Below are positions 7,226 to 12,402 of a stretch of DNA of 12,402 nucleotides, in pieces (the first letter of the stretch is position 1; every line of letters begins with the position of its first letter). The notes under the pieces were generated by a model. That model did no database searches. It was not told the origin of the DNA and worked only from the letters and a program-made list of their open reading frames with translations. The position numbers and the translations under genes are program-made. The stretch lies in the NCBI GenBank assembly GCA_003024985.2, contig PXIH01S0027742.1; one strand, 5' to 3'. The DNA comes from Euperipatoides rowelli. Its lineage: Eukaryota > Onychophora > Udeonychophora > Euonychophora > Peripatopsidae.

Positions 7226-10200
7226 TTATTCAATGGCTCTAGCATCAATAACATATTCCAGAATTTCTTTTATCATACAATTTCCCACAATCTTCCCCCA
7301 TTTAGACATATAATTTTCATACTTACATTTTTTACATCATTATAATACTCAGTACAAATATATTTCTTAAAGAAATCAATCGGGTTTGTAATTTCACCAG
7401 TAAATACTAGATGACATCTTATTTTACAGATCGCTAAATATAAGTAAACAAAAGAATTAAACTTCCTTCGCTTGAGATAACATTTGAAAAAATTGAACAA
7501 CATTATTAGGGAGTGCATGAAACCAAAATATCCTCATAAAACCAATTTCTTAATTGATGAAAATATGGACACACAAAAAATGTGATTAGTATCCTCTATA
7601 TTTCTGCAAAAAGAACACAAGTTAATAAAATTCATATTAAACCGCATTGTTAAAAATTCAGGTCGGAAGTACATAATAATACAATCTAATTAAGAAATTG
7701 ACCACCGAAGGCTTCGACAATTTCCATTGTCTAAGTTTTCTTACTTTATAATAATAATAAGATTCATTTAGCTCCACATGACCAGCATTTATCATGTATA
7801 ATTTATAAGACAATTTTGCATACGGTACACTTGAACATTGTATGTGTCAATAAAATGGAAAATACACTTGTACATTTAAACATTGAGGATCCCTCACCAG
7901 CAAACCTAACATTAAACCTGGTAAATTAACCATCAGTGTCAGTGGGGGGAACCTCACGCCACTCCCTTTGGATAGCCAAATTCAAAAAAGAAACTGCATT
8001 ATTGAACATACATACAATATTCATTCCATTGATTGAAATTATTTCCATCCCTCCCATGTTAACAGGCAAATAAGCAATACGGTTGGCGACTGGAAATCTA
8101 TTCGACCATATGAAACGATTGCAAGCAGCAATTATTTTTTTAAAATACCCTATTGAACCTCAAAATGATGTAAGTAGTATAAAAATTTTGGTACAATATA
8201 CACAATAATTTGTACCATCGACAACTCTCTATGCTCTTTTCCGTTAAAAGTAGCATATGTTGAGAGACATTTCTAACGGCATCTCTTCCAATAAAAGGAT
8301 AAAAAATCCCTAAAAAAATTTTTGGTAACGTATCCCCCAAACCCCTCTCCACCAACTGTGTATGTGGGTTATAAATTACAGATTTAGATTTATTTAATTT
8401 TGTACCAGTTTTCCTCCCAAACGATTAAATGATATCCAAAACCTTTTTCAACATTGATCTATCCTTTACCACTACTACAAAGTCATCAATGTAGGCAATT
8501 ACATCGATCATTATTCCCAACCCTTCAAGTTATTCCCCCATTTAAATTCACAATACTTCGAAATGAGTCAACATAAAAACAAAACAAAAAAGGGACGAAA
8601 GTACTGAGCCCTGGGTAACTCCCACATTTACCTGTAGAGGCCTGTATTTATTTCCAATTTTTAACAAAAGAACTTTATTGACCAAATAATTAATGACTCC
8701 AATGGAGGTACTAGAATTTCCAAAAAGAGCAACAATTTTTTACAATCAAAAATTCATGGGAAACAGAGTCCAACACCGCAGTAGTCACAAAAAATGAATA
8801 AACATTCACTATAATCCCTTTTATGGCTTCTCACATGAGCGTCAATAGAAATAATGAAATGGTATTGTTATGGACCTACCCGGGGCTCCATACTGAACAT
8901 TCAACAAAGAATCAACAATTATATCTTTAAAATCTGATAATACATAATTCTAGAAAAAAATTTTGCGTCTAAATTTAACAAACCAATTGGCCTTAACCCA
9001 ATTGGTTTGTTAAACGATCTACAGTTATTGGCGTACAAACATCGGGATCTTTTACTTTAACTTTCAACAATAGATATGCCTCAAAGATTGATTGATGGAA
9101 AAAAAGAACAGTAATCAGTTTATTAAAAAGTCTTAAAAATATAGGTAACCATACATGTGTAAACCATATAAGGAGAACAACAGTGAAACCACAGGCCCTA
9201 CTGCAGCACTAGCCCTACACTAAGTGCTTTATTAAGCATATCTTTATCAATAATAAAATTAAAATGATTATTCCTTGGGCCAGATTTTATGATTTCTTTA
9301 ATCCTACTGTTGAGCACTTTGTCCCCACCATTAAATACACAAAAAAAAAATGTTACCATATGAGCATCACCATAGTATGCCACACCTTTATCATAACGAA
9401 TCGTGTTTATCTGTTGAGAAACGTGCTTTCTGAAAAGACCAATGTTGGCCAGCTTACGAGCATCATTAACTTGATTCACAAATGATTTGGCATAAAAAAT
9501 ATGAGAGGATTTTGTCTCTTTGTGCACACAGGAATAGAAATCTTTTTCTTCGCTTCAATAGACTAGGTCTTCTACAGTTTCCATAGGATGCCCGCTGAGT
9601 TCTCTGCATGTCAGCATTTTCCTTGTTCCGCCTAAAAAGATATCCAGAGGATCGTTTTGACAAGTACCTTCCCATTTCCTCTTTTGCTTCCTTGTATTGA
9701 TAAAACCAAACATGATGAAGAAATCATCGGCAGACCACAGAATAAACTACAGAATAGTCATTACAATTAAAACAATAGTCAGGAGCAACTAGACGAATAC
9801 ATGGGGTAAACTCATAATTACCTCCCACAGAATAGCCACTTAGAGCATTCAGCTGAACAACACAACGAATAAATCAGTGATTCGAAAATTCAACTATATC
9901 AAATTCAATTTCTGAACGGAAAGCAATGAACGCAATAGCAAAAAAAAAGACAATTATGGAGGTCGTTATATTATTCATGAAAGTAGGGACATTGGGTTTT
10001 CCATTAGCGAAGGTGACATCCACCATATTTTTCCGAACCAGAAAAGCATTTAGCAGAGGATAGTCTTTAACATTATGATAATTGAAGTCACACATGATTT
10101 TCAATGGTACATTGAAAACTTCAAGTCGATCTATCATTTCCATTATAAGCCTTCTGTTGTGAGCAAGAGTATTATAACCATACATGTAAATATTGGTTAA

Positions 10201-10509
10201 TAAAATAGACTGACCCGCTTTAATTAATGATAAGATAATTAGCCTCTCAGAGACATAAATAGGCTGTATCGATATGTCATTACGACGAATGGCAGTGATG
10301 ACGCCTCCCCGACCAATAGCCGATGAGCAATTATCAAATTGTAATATCTATTCATCCTATCAAACTGTTTGTTTTCCGCACCTTTTCGTAAACAGGATTC
10401 CTGAATAGCAACTACATCGATGTTGTCTGACCAACTGCCTCATTAAATTATTGACTTTAAACCGTGAATTGATTCCTTTTATGTTTATTGATGCCAGAGC
10501 GATAGACAT
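7226..10509 (-). pseudogene. LINE ORF2: endonuclease-reverse transcriptase, broken
   Basis: About 1,090 codons, starting at ATG 10509 (MSIALASINIKG) and ending at TAA 7228-7226 after DARAIE. The AP endonuclease spans about 10509-9830. It has the N-terminal strand, an IQES motif (CAG GAA at about 10403-10398), a GRGGV strand, CDFN in place of the usual GDFN (10092-10081), and a degraded SDH-like end. Reverse transcriptase follows: PITVDRL (about 9030), motif A remnant with LDSVSHEFLI (about 8775-8744), GVTQGSVLSSLF (8622-8587) and the catalytic AYIDDF (about 8496-8479). FGRKTGTKLNKSKS follows, then the thumb-like FIWSNRFP...YLPVNMGG (about 8119-8045). A CSFC......H...C motif lies at 7617-7570. 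At least six frame changes and several stops separate these blocks. Short open frames in this interval are fragments or antisense shadows. Confidence 0.85.
8974..9014. repeat. Perfect inverted repeat, 17-bp arms, 7-nt loop, inside the LINE RT
   Basis: TTTAACAAACCAATTGG (8974-8990) and its exact reverse complement CCAATTGGTTTGTTAAA (8998-9014) flank CCTTAAC. On the minus strand the 8998-9014 arm encodes RLTNQL just after the PITV motif, so it is the original. The other arm is an inverted copy that introduces stop codons into the reading frame. Confidence 0.95.
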
Positions 10510-10592
10510 TTTAGATGAAGAAAATTAGCCCCCAGACCTGCAATTACTACACTTTCATCTTTTTAACTATTCCACCATACTGAATTTTCTCA

Positions 10593-11496
10593 TCAGTTAA
10601 TTTTGACAATACCAGTAGGGTCCTCTGTTGAGTCACTGATTTCCATACTTTGATCCTCATTAGTATCACTGATACCTTTTCCATCCTTACCAACATTTTC
10701 AGTAAGAGTCACACCTTCTTTACACTTATCATTATTCACATTAATTAACATATCAAACACATTTTGGTCAACATTTAGCTTTGATGCATACAATTCAATA
10801 CATCCATGATTTTTAGCACGAAAATTCCTACACTTTCCACAGTATTTCAGGAGCACCGCCCAAAATGACCTTGCAATTTACATTTATAACAAATCGTTCC
10901 ACTCCCTTTCTGCCTTAAAAGAATATCAACATTATTCTTTTTGAAAGAAATTGGCAATTGCTTCTTCAATACTTCAGAATTTAAAGATAAATTAACAATT
11001 ATTGGAGAAGTTTATAAAACCAACCCTTCCGGTAGTTTTATACATTTAGGGATTACCTCTACTACCTCAGCATATTCCTTAAGAATAATAGGTAATTCCT
11101 CTCTAATGGTCAATGCCGGAAGATTATCGATAAGAATTTGAACATAGTCGTCCTCTAATTCCTTTTTAATCATAAGTACAAAAATATATTCTATTACATA
11201 ACATCTTCGAACAAACATAAGCAAGGCTTCTGTAGTTCGAATTTTTATAAAATAAAATTTTGTATTCGACATGGGATAAAATTGAGCTAATGCATTAAGT
11301 CTATTGAAATTAAATAGTTTATGACAGAAGTTGAGCTTATCTTAACAAGCGCACCTTCATGTCCAACCACAATTAGCGAATCTTCCACCAATATGTCAAT
11401 TACTGCCTTCCAAAATTTATATTCATTAGTAGCTTTCTCCATGTCTTCGGAGTTAAACAATTCTTCTCTATAAGAATTCAACTGCGGAGAATTCAT
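10593..11496 (-). pseudogene. LINE ORF1: RNA-binding Gag-like protein, broken
   Basis: About 300 codons. The likely start is ATG 11496 (MNSPQLNSYREELF); an open frame continues upstream, but only from a TTG. After an N-terminal part with KATNEYKFWKAVIDIL the frame shifts near 11330, then reads ALAQFYPMSNTKFYF... An RRM-like stretch ILIDNLPALTIREELPIILK, followed by a second strand-like segment, lies at about 11125-11030. An in-frame TAA is at 11014-11012, after which the same frame continues. A zinc knuckle CYKCKLQGHFGRC lies at 10891-10853. It is one residue shorter than the CX2CX4HX4C standard, and a frameshift follows at once. A second Cys-rich segment (YCGKCRNFRAKNHGC) and an acidic tail rich in Asp, Glu and Ser end at TGA 10595-10593. 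The order RRM-like, knuckle, acidic tail suits an L1/Tx1-type ORF1, which coats the element RNA. Confidence 0.72.
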
Positions 11497-11680
11497 ATTA
11501 ATTTCAAAAATTCCTAACACAACTTGAAAACAAAGCACACCTTTCACATTCAACGAACTTGCACAAAAAAATTACATTCTAATCATACATAACCAAAGCG
11601 TTACGACGCTTATCATATGCAAATTAGGCCACGAGAGAAAAAACGTCTCCAAAGAGAACCTCCTCGTTCGGCTCCCAACC

Positions 11681-11709
11681 GCATAATGTGTATTAAAAAA
11701 AACCATTTC
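11681..11709 (+). repeat. Target-site duplication, right copy
   Basis: The core TATTAAAAAAAACCATTTC (11691-11709) pairs with the copy ending at 7199, 16 of 19 identical. GCAT at 11681 precedes it with four extra bases. It lies immediately upstream, on the minus strand, of the LINE 5' end. Divergence of the two copies implies an old insertion. Confidence 0.7.
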
Positions 11710-11748
11710 AAAGTGACACAATATAGCAAGGTATGTTCACGTCTATTT
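11691..11748 (+). pseudogene. THAP zinc-finger domain, C-terminal part (interrupted)
   Basis: The + strand frame reads IKKNHFKVTQYSKVCSRLF, the end of a THAP domain (I.R.NFK.T..S.VCS.HF). The third zinc cysteine is present (TGT, 11734-11736), but the final zinc histidine is leucine (CTA, 11743-11745). With the N-terminal part up to 7199, the domain from Met to the final Phe is about 56 residues, close to the normal 55-60. The frame stays open to 11799, but after CSRLF the translation (SIYNFWYINHFF) no longer resembles a THAP tail. AAGGTATGT at 11728-11736 also resembles a splice donor, but it falls within the conserved motif, so I do not use it. Confidence 0.68.
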
Positions 11749-12402
11749 AGCATTTATAATTTTTGGTACATTAACCATTTTTTTTCTCAAAAATCTTAAA
11801 TCCATTTTATTTTTTTGAGGCTATGATTACAATATCCATAATTCCCTTATTACATGTTTAGTAATCAATGTTTTCTTAAAAAATAAAAGTTTTATTTATC
11901 ACTTTTTATTTATAACCACTCAGTGACTACAAATAAAATCTAAAAATAGATGATTTTTTATGAAGATAATACAAAACAATTCTCAGAAAAAAATGTAATT
12001 TCATTTAAATTTATATGTGGGAATATTCTCAGAGGTGGAGATACAGACCCGCAGGGTCAGCCATTGTGGGGGAGGGGGGGCAGAAGATTGAAAGGCACAT
12101 TGTTAGGAAAATAAAAAGATGAAAGGGACAATTAAATTTTATTATTTTAAAGAACCATTAAAAATATATACATATATAAAAAATTTTGAAAACTTAAATA
12201 TTATTTAATTTATTTTTTATTAAAAATATTCCTTTTACAAGCTGAAAGTTTTTTTAATATTTATATTTCATCCAAATACATAACAAAATAACTCATTTCA
12301 AGAAATCCTCTATCAAAAAAAAAAAGTTTCAAATTAATTGTTTCCACGCCTTATTGCAATGCTCACTGCTCTATTGTGATTGGATTGTTAAGGATGGAAC
12401 TT
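11749..12402. other. AT-rich non-coding stretch
   Basis: No reading frame, transposon end or RNA was recognised. A small GC-richer patch with a G run is at about 12030-12085. A CCAAT word on the minus strand (GATTGG near 12379) stands near the right edge without a recognisable gene. Confidence 0.55.

Larger units (their letters stand above)
7200..11680 (-). mobile_element. Nearly full-length dead LINE, APE class, L1/Tx1-like
   Basis: A non-LTR retrotransposon of about 4.5 kb. In minus-strand order it has a 5' UTR (about 11680-11497), ORF1 (about 11496-10593), an 83-base spacer, ORF2 (about 10509-7226) and a 3' UTR of only about 25 bases, with no long A-tail. ORF1 carries an RRM-like stretch and a zinc knuckle. 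ORF2 carries an AP-type endonuclease, a reverse transcriptase with YIDD, and a terminal CCHC-like motif. The post-RT motif FIWSNRFP...YLPVNMGG resembles the L1/Tx1 group, as does the ORF1 layout, but CR1- or Jockey-related clades are not excluded. About 280 codons between YIDD and the terminal finger leave little room for an RNase H. Many stops and frameshifts make it inactive. Direct repeats in a THAP-coding target flank it. The ends are set by those repeats and may be off by a few bases. Confidence 0.85.

Noticed and set aside
7200-7235. Continuation of the THAP frame past 7199 (FLFTTAYTVIYS)
   Set aside because: It loosely resembles a THAP end, but it overlaps the LINE ORF2 C-terminus on the other strand. 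The true continuation with VCS at 11710 fits much better.
9264-9485. + strand 73-codon open frame
   Set aside because: It is antisense to LINE ORF2, whose minus-strand fragment (9527-9198) reads as the linker before the reverse transcriptase.
10941-11141. + strand 66-codon open frame
   Set aside because: It is antisense to the RRM-like part of LINE ORF1.
1-12402. CRISPR array, tRNA/rRNA genes, phage or bacterial operon
   Set aside because: No regularly spaced repeats, no cloverleaf or rRNA sequence recognised, and no bacterial gene organisation. The signals present are those of a eukaryotic genome.

Overview
The window reads as a piece of an AT-rich animal nuclear genome. It has spliced-gene signals, long non-coding stretches, homopolymer runs, microsatellites and decayed retrotransposons. 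The frequent TACTGTA/TACAGTA words, the Penelope-like relic and the THAP domain would suit an invertebrate, perhaps an arthropod such as a decapod crustacean, but this is a weak inference. Nothing looks prokaryotic: there are no operons, tRNA or rRNA genes, or CRISPR arrays. No long intact ORF is present.

Left part (1-2400, + strand). A dead fragment of a GIY-YIG endonuclease, as found at the C-terminus of Penelope-like elements, lies at 65-324. An inverted duplication (15-75) lies across its left edge. A short segment at about 1141-1255 resembles the end of a hAT-type DNA transposon. A likely terminal coding exon (2148-2258) has a good splice acceptor, a stop codon and an AATAAA about 110 bases downstream. 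The sequence to its left would then be intron.

Middle (2400-6800). Mostly featureless AT-rich DNA with several perfect hairpins and one AATAAA followed by an A-tract (5917-5951), which could be a distal 3' end or a retroposed tail. A small minus-strand exon candidate with a strong Kozak context and a perfect GTAAGT donor lies at 6818-6847, preceded on its own strand by a GC-richer promoter-like stretch.

Right part (7072-11748). This is the most informative region. A THAP-type zinc-finger coding sequence begins on the + strand at 7072, breaks off at about 7199 and resumes at about 11691-11748. The 4.5 kb between the halves is a nearly full-length but dead APE-class LINE on the minus strand. 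Its ORF1 ends in a CCHC zinc knuckle, and its ORF2 carries an endonuclease, a reverse transcriptase with YIDD, and a C-terminal CCHC-like motif. A degenerate direct repeat (16 of 19 bases) inside the THAP sequence marks the target-site duplication. Joined conceptually at this repeat, the THAP domain has about 56 residues, the normal spacing for the family. The LINE therefore landed inside a THAP-coding exon, and both have since decayed. The remaining 650 bases (11749-12402) show nothing recognisable.
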